NCBI GenBank assembly: GCA_946803715.1
Contig: CAMPET010000162.1
Coordinates: 1 to 64,000 of the forward strand
Source of the DNA: Beroe ovata
Taxonomy: Eukaryota > Ctenophora > Nuda > Beroida > Beroidae
Length of the DNA stretch: 64,000 nt
Direction: 5' to 3'
The notes under the pieces were generated by a model. It searched no databases, was not told where the DNA came from, and saw only the letters and a program-made list of their open reading frames with translations. A program made the position numbers and the translations under genes. Of this stretch, positions 31,670 through 43,300 are shown piece by piece (within the stretch, counting starts at the first letter, position 1; every line of letters starts with the position of its first letter).

Positions 31670-34245
31670 AACCCTGTTATATAGATTGTATTTTAGCTTA
31701 TTTTATTTCTATAAAGACTTAAGACGTAATTCAAGATAACATCATTGTCGATAATTGCAGTAGACTGTAGAGTTTTTCATTCAAGAAGATACGAGTGAAA
31801 TAGCAGGCTTGTTAGGATTGTAATACACAATTATGTGATAAACAGATAGTTTCCAGTCATACATAACTTCATAATCATCTAAAACTGGGAGAAATTTATA
31901 CCTCGCACACTTTGGTGTTTGCATTTAGATATTGATAAGCAGGTAAAAACTCCCTGCATGATCATTAACAGGTTTTGGCATTAATCACACAAATATTACA
32001 ATGATATCCTCTAAAATTGGAAAAAGCAAGGACCAAAGTGTGTTTTGATCAATTTCTTTCCTTCTCACAGAATGACTCTTAGGTAATCACAAAAGGAGAC
32101 AAAACACGTCTACTCCATCAAAAACAACATTGACTTTACTTCATGGTTGTGCTATGATTGTGACCATATTTAGCAGAAAAATGTGCTGTGGTTCAACCTG
32201 AGAAGTAAATTCATGTTGTACCATATTTGATTTAGGCTTGATGAGTAAATTATTCAAGTATATAAAAGCAAGATATTCATATCGCATCCTGCAATATTTT
32301 CCATTCTGGGTTACTTCTCTCTACCACTTTGATTATCCCACGAGTAACTTGCAGCAGCTTCAAAACGGCATAATGTAATGCAGGATATTTCAACTGCTAT
32401 GATAGGTACTGCTTTCAATTTCTTTCAAGCTTTCAGATTCTACTTCCTTCAGACATTTTGCATCCATGGCGGTCTCATATCGTTTGATTAAACAATCAAT
32501 ACATAATTAACAATGATTATTGAACAGTAGCTAGTTAGACCCTTTCTGTCATGTCATCTGTTCGAGGGAAAATTACTGAAAGCTTGATTGACCTAATGTA
32601 TAGTTGAGTATTTATATATTGCTAAAATCTAACTTGCATAACGCAACACATCTATTAAAATCAAATCTCAATTTTGATATTATAAGAATAACTCTTGATT
32701 GGTGATTTTGATGAAATGGTTAGTGCTAACTTTATTATGTGAATGCATTGTTATTCTTATTAGACATGACATGAGAAAGAATGAATTTACTCCGACTTAT
32801 TCTGAGTTGATTGGAATAACTGAGGGAAATATCTTGATCCAAGCTTCATGACAGCTAGAATGCGAACTCCTTGAGTCTGCTATAACATATTGTATCAAAG
32901 AATGAACATGAACTAGATTATAAGATAAGGTACTGTGACAGTTTGACAGGTTTAGGTTTGCTCAAAAGTACAGAGATCTTTTAACTTCTGGATTCGCTGA
33001 AATTTACATTGAAGCATCTTCTTATTAAAGTTTCATTTGACTCAAAGATTGTCTCCGAGGATTAAGTAATGCTCAGTTTCATTGAAAGTTTAGGTTATTC
33101 ACTGCTAAATGTCTAAATAGTATTCAAACTTTTAATATGGCAAAAATTCCAAATATTAGAACAATAAAAAGTGGTCTCCCCTCAAACGATTACAAAGGTA
33201 AGTCTGGTTATATGCTTATGGAATTAGCACTTTGTAGTGATGAAAAGGACAGACATCCGTCATATAGCTTGTTTGTTGACAACAAATAAAACTCCTCTTA
33301 ACAAAAATAATATGCTAATGAAATATCACCAAATGCATATTGCATTTAACATGGATTTTATGCAAAACCAATAGGTTTTGGGTAGCCACTATTATTGTTG
33401 TACATATTAATACAGCGTATGATGGAACAAAAAACAAACAACTCGTATGAATAAAAAGGTTTACATCTCAACTAAAACTTCGAAGATTGATTTTATTTTG
33501 ATAACAGTTACAGCCATATTGTTTCTACACTGTTCCAGACAAAAATCCGTTGAATTAACGAGTTAACTAATCGAAGTTATTCTCTTTCACTTGCTCAATA
33601 TAGCTCTAAAGTAAAGTTAAATATAGGTACACTATTAGGGAGAATACATGCTTAAATTCCTTCATCTGAATACTAATAACTTAAAACTTCATAACTTTAG
33701 GAAACCAAATATCATACATATGTAACTCCATTTATATTTCAAACAGAAAGTTCCATGAGTCTTTAGGTATGTCTGACTATCATCATTCATCACATAGGAA
33801 CAAAGACGCTCAAACTGAAATAAGTTTCAGTTTTGATCCTCAATACTCTGAATTTTCGAGGTTTGAAGTTAAGAGGGCCCCGACAGTTGCTTCTGCTTTC
33901 ATTTTGGTGGTATGTGATCACAGATAACTGCAGAACAGTTGTTTGGTGAGATTTTTAGACAGATGCATGCTTGTTCATAACAATCTTTTCCTTTGATACG
34001 ACAAGATTCCACCCGAAATATGAGAAAACTCAAGCTTGGGACACCACAAGGAAAGTTGCTCTACCTCGAGTTTAGGAATAAAATGAATCACTCAGCTTAT
34101 TTTGCTTATCATGTGAGAGCAACTTCCCTTGTTTTTCATGATCATTCCTTAGACAGGATTACAAATGATCACTTTATAAAGAGCGCCCCATATTATTCTT
34201 TCCCACTCATAACCACTCAACAAGCATGACATCTGCACCCCGATT
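31670..34245. other. AT-rich intergenic region
   Basis: About 2.6 kb upstream of the glutaredoxin-DEP gene and downstream of the NOVA-like gene. I see no coding, RNA or repeat structure. The last part may hold the NOVA-like 3'UTR. Confidence 0.6.
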
Positions 34246-36825
34246 CTACTTGAACATCCCGTTATTCATCCGTTGCTGCCGTGCAATCTGCGCAATGAGA
34301 CCTCCAAGACACTCTATCATGGAGGAGTTGTTTACAACGACATTGTTATTGCCTGACGCAGCCGCAGCTCCGAGACTAGCTGCTGCAGCACCCAGTAGTT
34401 CCAGAGGATTACCAGCTGCAGCAGCCGCCGCCGCAGCAGCTGCTCCATGGGCAGCTGTTATGTTGGGAGCTGTTGCAATTCCACTCATTATAGGGACCTG
34501 GGTGGAAATGTGGTTGTATTGACGTGAAAACAAATTTGATCAGGATTAACTAAGTAGATCAGATGAATCGGGAATCTGGAAAATTTTTGCTATCTGTTGC
34601 ATCTTTTTGCCATCTGTTGCATTTACCTGTGGCAGTTTTGACTTGTCCATAACAGGTATGGAGTGACTAAGATTGACACCATTAGCTGATCCATTAGCCA
34701 TGGCGGCCGCAGTGGCAACAGGATTTGTAGCTGCTAATGAGGTTGCCGTCAGACCCCCATTGAATACGTTTTGCAACAAGCCGTATTCTAAACCTGGTCG
34801 GGCTGCTGCTGAAGCCCAGGCATTCCCATTATTGAGAGCCTGGAGGTAGGCAGCATTGGTTGGGGCAAATGCAGCAGCGTTTGCCGCCACCGCAGCCTCA
34901 GCTGCCACAGCCGCACTGCTCAGATAGGGGTTGGTGTGGAGAGTAGCGAACTTCTTGTAGGATACATCATTTTGTAGGCGAGCATCCTTGTCTTCTTCAA
35001 CTAACCTGGAATGGCGTTGATCCCGCTCAGATGTCGTTTTCGACATACAAAATATATATGCAATAATTGCACCCAATTGCAGCGCATTCCTTTGAAGGGA
35101 GTTCAATGATTTGAAGATTTGAGTAGGTACTAGGTCATCTTATTAATCAGCATCAAAGATACATCTATGCATTTGTCCGTTATTTGAACATGATTTTAAC
35201 ACGGATTTTTCTGAGTAAAGACAATCATCACAAGAGTGACCTTGTGACGAGATTTATCATGAAATTAGCAAATGAGAAATAGTAGGAACATTATTCAGGC
35301 TCGATAGATTAAGAAGAAATTAAGATAAAAGATTCTCCACCAAGCAGTAGTCAGTAGGCACGTTTTCGGCAGTGTTTGTTTACATCAGCTGCCGTGTCAT
35401 GTGAACTAAAGCTACACGTTAAAACACGGTGCTAGATATGAAGTGTGAGATACTTTTAACACTAATGTTTGAGATACTAAATCTACACACGAGTACAAAA
35501 ACCGTTGCCATGGATGAAAATATGTTTTGGAAGTGAAAAAAGTGTTCTTGAAGTTTGGCAACGAGTGAACTGGGAGATTGCCTGAGATAAGGCGTGATTG
35601 CGTGATATAACACACGTGATTGCGTGATATTGGGTGAGGCATCACAAGACTTGAACCTGACAAGTGTGATCTACTTACACCAATATCTGTCTGAGAGCCT
35701 CCATAACATTGGGGTCGTTCCCAGAGAGCGTTACGAGACGCTCGTTTCCCACAATGTGTTTAAGGGGGGTAGTCGTTATCTTAGTATCTGTGCTTTCCCG
35801 GACTCGCTTGATCACCTAGGATTGGAACGCTTCCTGTCTACCTACCTTCCATACACAGAGCGGAGTAACCAAAATGTGATGTGTGAAATGTGTGGGCAAA
35901 CTGGATTAATTACATACTATCAGCTCACTTTTTGAATGTGGTCTCATGGGCATTTTTCAGAAAAAATGTATGAGTGTTTTATGAGAGACATGAAAAGAAA
36001 ATTATCAGCCTCTATTCAAGATAAAACTGTTCAAAGTCGGAGAAATCTGCGGCAGAATAAATGACAGTTGAGCAGAAAACTTTAATGAAACAAGGATCGA
36101 ATCACACACTGAAACAAACCTCTCCTTTGTTACCAATAATTTTACTGCAAGTTGAGTTTGCTACCACTAGTTTCATTTGGTTTAGTCGCCACTTAGGCGG
36201 TAAGTTATGGAGGTTGACGTCTTGCGACGCCTCCACTATTTTAGATTGGACTTCTCCCAACACTTCATGCACCTGAACAGAAGGGAGTGAATAATTCTTT
36301 GCTACAATTAAAATGATTTCTTCACTCAAACAAAAGTTGTTTTGTGTTCAATTGAGGGCAAGGCAAAAAGCCCAAGATCCTCCAATTAAAGCATCAAAAG
36401 ACCTGTTGCAGTGTTCCCCCTATAAAGAGAACTCTCTCATCCGTATTCGGGAAATACTCGTCATTCTTACTCATGAAGAGTTTCGGAGCCACTTCCTTTA
36501 GTTGTCTCATCTTATCTCCTCCTTTACCCAACAGCTTGCCTGCGATCTGGGAACGGGGAATATGTTGTAATGCGAAATAGGGAATGATATTGTGCGAAGA
36601 GTGGTCCGCACTATGAAAAGAGTTATCATTCTGACATATTTCATGTCTCTCATAAAACGTATTCACCTGGTGTGGTACGAGACATTTCACGGAGACAGCA
36701 TGGTATGAACTCCGTTTGGATGGAGGGAGCTCGTCCTCTGACAGCGATCCGTCTCTTTTCCGTCTGTTGTGTGGGTAGTTGTGAAACGAGCTTGGGTCAT
36801 CACCAACCAAACCTTCACTTGGCAT
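34246..36825 (-). CDS. NOVA-like KH-domain RNA-binding protein with two KH domains and an alanine-rich tail
   Basis: Six phase-consistent exons in transcript order: 36825-36667, 36546-36403, 36272-36120, 35815-35679, 35005-34627, 34497-34246, giving 407 residues. A basic nuclear-localisation-like stretch ('RRKRDGS', 'PPSKRSS') precedes KH1, with the GKGG loop ('LLGKGGDKMRQL') and 'YFPNTDERVLFIGGT', typical of NOVA/Pasilla. KH2 follows: 'VVANSTCSKIIGNKGE' joined to 'VIKRVRESTDTKI' and 'ERLVTLSGNDPNVMEAL'. The tail is rich in Ala, like the spacer between KH2 and KH3 in NOVA, but it stops without a third KH domain. NOVA proteins bind YCAY motifs and control alternative splicing; the target motif here is inference. 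Confidence 0.88.
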
Positions 36826-38002
36826 GCTACCATATATGGAGATGTTAGAGTAGAAAGCTGGCGCAGAAGCTTAAAGACGATTATCTACCTAATATGGTGG
36901 AGTGGCAAAATCATATCCAACGAGTTTTAAATCACTGCTGTCAAGGAAAGATACCGATTACAGTGGGAGCTACAACCGACATTACACAAGCAACAGAATG
37001 AGCTTTGCATAATAAATGTGCCTATTCGGACTGAAAGTAGTCTAGGATAATTTATGAAGCGTCGATTGAGCTATCAATATTTCATATAAGTTAGCATGTT
37101 GGAATATGCCTGCGAAATTGAAATGAGCCACGGGGCTGTGTTATATATTGTATAATATACGCGGTGACTGGTGATATGTTGACATGGGCATACGACCAAA
37201 TGAATGTGGATTGTCTGATTCAGGGTAAAGATAGTTGATTTACGACTATCATGTCTTGACACCCAGCCAGAAAATTCGGTCACAACGCATCTTCTTTGAT
37301 TTGGGATAATAAACGACCCCAGATTAAACCAAGGGTATGCCTTGTAATCATACCTACCCAACAAAGACAGACACATACTACTAAGCATAACTCTGAGGTC
37401 CAAGTCCAGTAAATTCATACTAAACGAGTTATCAAATTATCACGTTGAAATGGTCAGTATGAAGTCACTGCTGGAGAGGCGAACTGCTGAAAAACAATAA
37501 AGCACGATAGAAATGTGTTGATGTATAGATTATACTATATATTTTTTTACTTGTTATTACTTTGAGGTCAGGCGTTCGTACTCATCGGTAGTGCATGTAA
37601 AACTGTACCATGCTTCAAGAGAGGCTGAAGCTTCATTACAATACACGTTCAATAGTGATACAGCTGCTTGTTATAAATTGAGCATCTACGGGCCGAATTG
37701 GATACTTTTATCTCAATTGCCAAGGTCAAATGATATTGAGGCAAGAAGTAGTACAAATGCAATGGAGGACCAGCCACAAATGAAGAATACATACTCATTC
37801 ATGATGACATAGAAATAAAAGCTCCAGTCTTGTTCATACCTATCATATCAAAAAAGGCAAGGGTAATTTTTTCTGGGTCCTTACATTAAGTGAAAACAGT
37901 TTTTAGAACTGTAATCTCCTATAGTTTCCATCGAAACACCCAATCGATATTTCCCATTCACAACTCAAATATAACCAACAAATGACAATATAAACTTCAT
38001 AT
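36826..38002. other. intergenic region
   Basis: Between the NOVA-like start and the PSMB2 stop. No gene or repeat was recognised. A short AT-rich tract lies at 37525-37555. Confidence 0.55.
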
Positions 38003-39194
38003 CTAAGCTCGTGCTATCAGCTCGGGGTGTATTGCTTCCTTTGGAACATCCTTGTGAACTGTACCACTCCCGGGGATGTCATTAAGAGTTGTGGTACCAT
38101 CTTTGTCAATCACCTGACAATATGGGTAGATATGTCAACGGTCATTATTGGTACCACGTATGGATAAGACCAAATAACTAGTGGATATAATTCACTTAGC
38201 AGGCCATTGAGTTCAATACACACCTTAACAGAAAAGGCAGGTAGGTTGACTATGAACCGGGACTGAACCTCTTTTATACATAGTTTCAGAAGTTCAACTG
38301 TTTCTTCTTTGGACATATTCTCTCTATAGTGCTTGTCCAATGTAGAAAGAATGAAGAAGGATCCATAGCCATGTGCAGCAAATTTCTCCTGAACAAACAT
38401 TGTTCAAAGAACTTGTTATATGGCAATTCAATTAACAGCTAGATAGGAGAAGATTGTGTAATTATATGCCCATTGAATCTAGTTGTATTTTCTTAATGAT
38501 CATCACTACCTTAGTCATTGATGCAAGATAGTCCATGAAATATAGACTTGGTGTACCATCATCCTCAACTCCTGCAAGCAACAAGTTCACCATGTATGGA
38601 TGAGAACGAAGAGCTTTAGCTAGAACCTGATAAAACATGTTCAATAACAGTTACTCTAGTGCAAATCACCATATTTATCATCAAGAAAGGAATTAAAAAT
38701 TATCATTGCATGGTATGCTCTGGGGTAAAACCTAAGTAGGAGATAGGAAGAATGCAAAAATGGATAGAGATAATACTGTAATAGATATTTTCCGGCTTAT
38801 TAATCATCTAATCCTGAAATCAAATAGATCCTGAAATCAATCATCAAATAGTGCTTACTTTTCTGGAAAAATTAGCAGCAGCTTTGGGTGTCAACTTATA
38901 ACCATTGATCATTTCATAGAGCTTCATATTTTTCTGGATATATTCTGCATATGTGGTCATGTCTCCAACATCACCGCACACTGCCATCAACTGTAGGTAG
39001 TGAAAGATGATGACCATTAAAAATTCCCCAAATATCATCTGATATTAAGATATTGATAAAACTCTTACCATTTTATCACTGAGCTCAAATTGCTTTTGAG
39101 AGTCATGTTTTATCGCAATGATGCTATGAGCTGCTAGGTTGTCTGAAGCTATAACCACAAAGTCTTTTCCACAAATTCCGATGAGGCATTCCAT
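38003..39194 (-). CDS. PSMB2: proteasome subunit beta type-2
   Basis: Five exons, all in phase 0: 39194-39069, 38990-38859, 38626-38510, 38388-38224, 38113-38003, giving 216 residues. It aligns along its length with PSMB2 (beta 4), a non-catalytic ring subunit of the 20S proteasome. Landmarks are the start MECLIGI without propeptide or N-terminal catalytic Thr, 'VVIASDNLAA', 'YAEYIQKNMKLYEMINGY', 'AAANFSRK', 'YMVNLLLAG', 'LYFMDYLASM' and 'FAAHGYGSFF'. The gene is divergent from the PARP gene, 1.14 kb apart. Confidence 0.97.
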
Positions 39195-40336
39195 TTTAGC
39201 TTTGGAAAATAGGTAGTGTTAGATAGTGTTTCAAGCATATAAAAAAACTTCAATAGAGAAGAATTATAGTAGAATAGAATAGAATGGAAGTAAAATAGAA
39301 CTAAAAAATATCATGAAAGACATTACCACTGTTGCATATATAAATTGCAATTAAGATTGCAGCTAAAACCTCTGAAATCATAATATTCTTGCTGTTTCTT
39401 TGGTTGAGGACACATAGGTCAAATTCTTGCAGTCTATCAGATCACCTTCAATGCTTCAGCTTTATTCCCAAATACATACTTAGTTCCAAGGTCGATCCAA
39501 TAATGTATGTCCATGATAAGTATTCCAGATGAATAAATTACATAACAACTTTGCACTTTTACAACGTAAGTAACAATATCACAATGATAAACTATTTAAC
39601 TGTTTGTAAAGTTAGTAATCCTTATTAGACCCAGCATCGCAAAGTAACAATGCAAAACTGAGAAATGAAATTCTTCATTGAAGGCCGAAACAGGCCTTCG
39701 ATGAAGCTAAGGCGCGCAAGAAACAGTGGACAAATAACATCCGGCAACAAAACTTGACATATGGATTAAAATTTATTATTAATTTTGCTAATGATCATGT
39801 TGACAGATGTTACTTGACGTGTTTCTCGCGCGCGGCGCGCGCCTTCATCGAAGGCCAAAAAAGGTTTCGGCCTTTGAAGAAGACTTTCGACGCGATGATG
39901 GCGCGCGCGCCGCGCGCAAGAAACAGGTCAGGTAACATCTGACAACTAAAAATGTTGCCTGGTGATGCTGCGCCCAGCGATTTGGTGCGCGCTTGCCGCG
40001 TAATGAAATTCTGGATATGGGCTATCATCGAAAGCCAAGTAATAATGATATTGATGAGTAATATAAATAATGATAATAAGCATCTAGATCTTAGATGCCT
40101 TTACTTTGCAGTATCAAATACTGATAAGTGATAACCTAAAATTCTAGCAAAAACAAATATTTGTATAAATTGTTCTCAATTATTACTTCAACTATAGTTC
40201 AAGTATTTCATTATAATTATTGTAGTTGTGCTGAAAGCCAAGCTTAACTTTTAGTTAATACAAGTCTTATTTCTTCATCTTAACTTCTTGTTTCAATCTA
40301 TTTTTAGGATGCTCATGTTCTAGTGAAAGATTTAAA
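39195..40336. promoter_or_regulatory. divergent intergenic region between PSMB2 and the PARP gene, containing hairpin repeats
   Basis: This region must hold both promoters. Hairpins with arms around 'cttcattgaaggcc'/'ggccttcgatgaag' (39673-39706) and a decayed copy (39843-39882) lie in GCGCGC-rich DNA (39828-39920). 'gctatcatcgaaagcca' near 40021 matches the hairpin loop at 5465-5481. No further gene is seen. Confidence 0.5.
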
Positions 40337-43300
40337 ATGAGTGCACTCAAGATACTGTTCCGTAAGGGGCTGTTCATTGCAGTTCGACATGCCAATGGAT
40401 GGTGGCTAGCTCAGCTGTATACTCACATCTTTGATAGCACTGAAAAGGTACACTATTGCAACAAACAAATCTTGAGGAAGGTTGTTTGAGACATAAATCT
40501 AACATCAATCAGGCATATGATTTCTGAACCATCTGATAGTTTTCCTCTTTCAGGTTAGAATAAGATGGTTCAATGAGGAAAAAAATGTGCCCAATGGTAA
40601 ATTCTACTCTGTGGATGAGTGTAATGATATCCCTGCAGAATCTGTTCTCACTTCTGTCAGGGTGAAACGTGTTGCTTCCACTCCTCTTGTAGTTTGTGTT
40701 TCTCATGAAGAAATTGATCGTGCGAATAGCATTTATGAGGAGTCACTCAGGTATAAGAAATCAAAGACAGAAAACAGTAAACAAGTGAATAAAGTTACAT
40801 CCAAGAGGAAATTGAATGCTAGAAAGATCCCCTCAATGACAAAATCAGGTCAACCCCTAGCAACCAAGAGGAAAAAAGTGTGTGCAGATAAGGCTTCACC
40901 TCAAAAAGTAAAGAAGAGAAAATTAACTTGCTATCCAAATGTTATGGTATATGAGTCTGATCCTTTATTGGAGCTAAATTTTCCTATTAGCAAAATACCC
41001 AAAGTTGCACCTACTGTTGATTCTCTATTATATGTGAGAGCTGCAAAGAACAGGCAATATTCAGAGATACAAAGGCTACAGAGTGACAGAAATAGTCTAA
41101 GCTTTTCATACTACTCCGTAAAACAGTATGGGTATTGCAATAAAATTGTCAGCAAATCAGCTTGGCATTATGCTGTAGATAATCAAGACAAAAAGATGCT
41201 CAAGTTACTGTATGATGAGGACAGCAGTCAAAATCGTATTACTGGCACAAGAAACTACATGAATGTAGGTTCCTGATTTAAAGAGACTTGTTATTGAATT
41301 AAATTGAGGAATGTGTACTGTAATGCAGATATCATTAATTATTAACCTATCTATGCACTATGCAGGTGGTTGATACCGGGACATATAACCCAGCATCACT
41401 TGGAGTCGAAAGGATTCGACCCCTGACAATGGCTCGTGGAAGCAGAGAGGGAGTGCAAGCATTCCAACCTATTCACTTTGATGGTCAATCAAAACCATTT
41501 GGAGATAGCATTGTCAAGTATGCCATAAAGCAAGGATGTGATCTCTCATTCGTCAAATTCTTGGTAAGGTTTGAATTTTCTTACACTTCACAACAAAACT
41601 GGAGAACTTTCCAATATAATTTAGCTATGATAGTTCTAACGTGGGTTCATATTTGGACAGGTTTCGCTATTGGACAACAAGAAAGATCCAGCTCTCATTG
41701 GGTATTTCAAGCATGCTGTGCACAACGCCAATCTGGCTGTTGCTGGTGGAATTGTCAAAGAATCGCTTGCTTCAGGAGCTGATAAGGAAAATTTCAACAA
41801 GCTGATGTGTGAGGTAATAATTGACCTTCAATGTACACTGTACACTGTACAGTGTACACTGCCCACACTATACACAATCTTATCACACCCCTTTCTGTTT
41901 TCTTCATTCTGTCGTGTTTGTTTATCGTCGCCACTTTATAACACACTTTGAGCAAAAGTGTGTCATTCGAAAAGCCGTACCTATGAATTCGAAAAGCCCT
42001 ACGAACTTCACTTGCTACCTACCGTATAATATTGTATAATATTGTAAGGTGTCAACATTAATCAATGACACGTCTCTATTTGAAAGCTTGAAATGAACGC
42101 ATCACAGGTTCTAACATTCACCAGAGGAGAGAAGTTATCGCCCTTCAAAGGAGTCAGTTGTCACAAAAGGACTGATTATTACTGGGGACGGATATCTGCC
42201 TTGCACCTGGCTGCCCTCAACCCAAACCCTCTCTATCTTAAAAAGGTAGGTATAACATCAAAGAGACACGATTCATTTTTATTCAATCAAGATTCAATCA
42301 AGATTCAATCAAGATTCGAATCACTTGACTATCGGAAATTCGGTATCGAGTGACTGTTTGTCTTTGTATTTTAGATGCTCCAAGCTCATCCAGATTTGGA
42401 TATAGAAGATGGCTCTGGCTTCAAACTGATACATTATGCAGCTATAGCATCCACTGCGAGTGCTACAAAGCTCCTACTTGAGAGTGACGTTAATCCTCTT
42501 ACGACTACTAACAGGGTTAGATTTCACTGTGTTCATGTCTTGGCATATTGGTGAAGCACGATTCATTATGCCATGTCACGCTCATTCAAAAATCACAATG
42601 TCCGACCGACACTTCCCTTTTAGCATTATTCATGACATACCAGGATCACAACCACAAAACTGTACATGTCGGGGTCTAACGCTGTCACTATATGTGTGAT
42701 GAGGTGAGTTGTACATTATACATTGCATTGTTTACTATATAATGAATATGGCACTTTAGACAGCATGATATTGCTACGTCATGACTCATTTTCGAGCTAG
42801 CTTATCGAGAAATAGAGGAAAATTCAAATATATTCTCGGATCTAAGGACAGGCAGACAGCTCCTCATAAGAGCAATATAGAGCAAAAATTCGACGGGAAA
42901 TCGACTCAGCGTTCAAAAATACGTAGAAATGCGTAGAATTCGCATGGAAATGCGACAGAAATTTTTATTCCAGTTTCTGATCCGTGTATAGGTTAAAAGG
43001 AAATGAGTGACTTCACATTTTTATACTACGATTTCGAGGGTCTCAAATGAGGACTTTACACTGGGACTGACGACATCATTTATTCACCAAATCATCTCTC
43101 CTACTCTCACACTACAAGTCACAACCCTCTTTGCGATCGTTTGAAGTTTGGACTCGCCGTGAAACCACGCCCAAATGACAATTTCAAGCCCGTGGGAAGC
43201 AAACACTACAGGAACGCGAAAATCAGTGAGACACACTGATTCCAAAAAACGACCGAAGCCAATTTTACAGAAGACATAATGGAAAATATCGTTCCTGGCT

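Noticed and set aside
34340-34450. Poly-Ala plus-strand frame
   Set aside because: GC-rich alanine codons read as Ala/Pro-like on both strands; the minus strand is the real exon of the NOVA-like gene.
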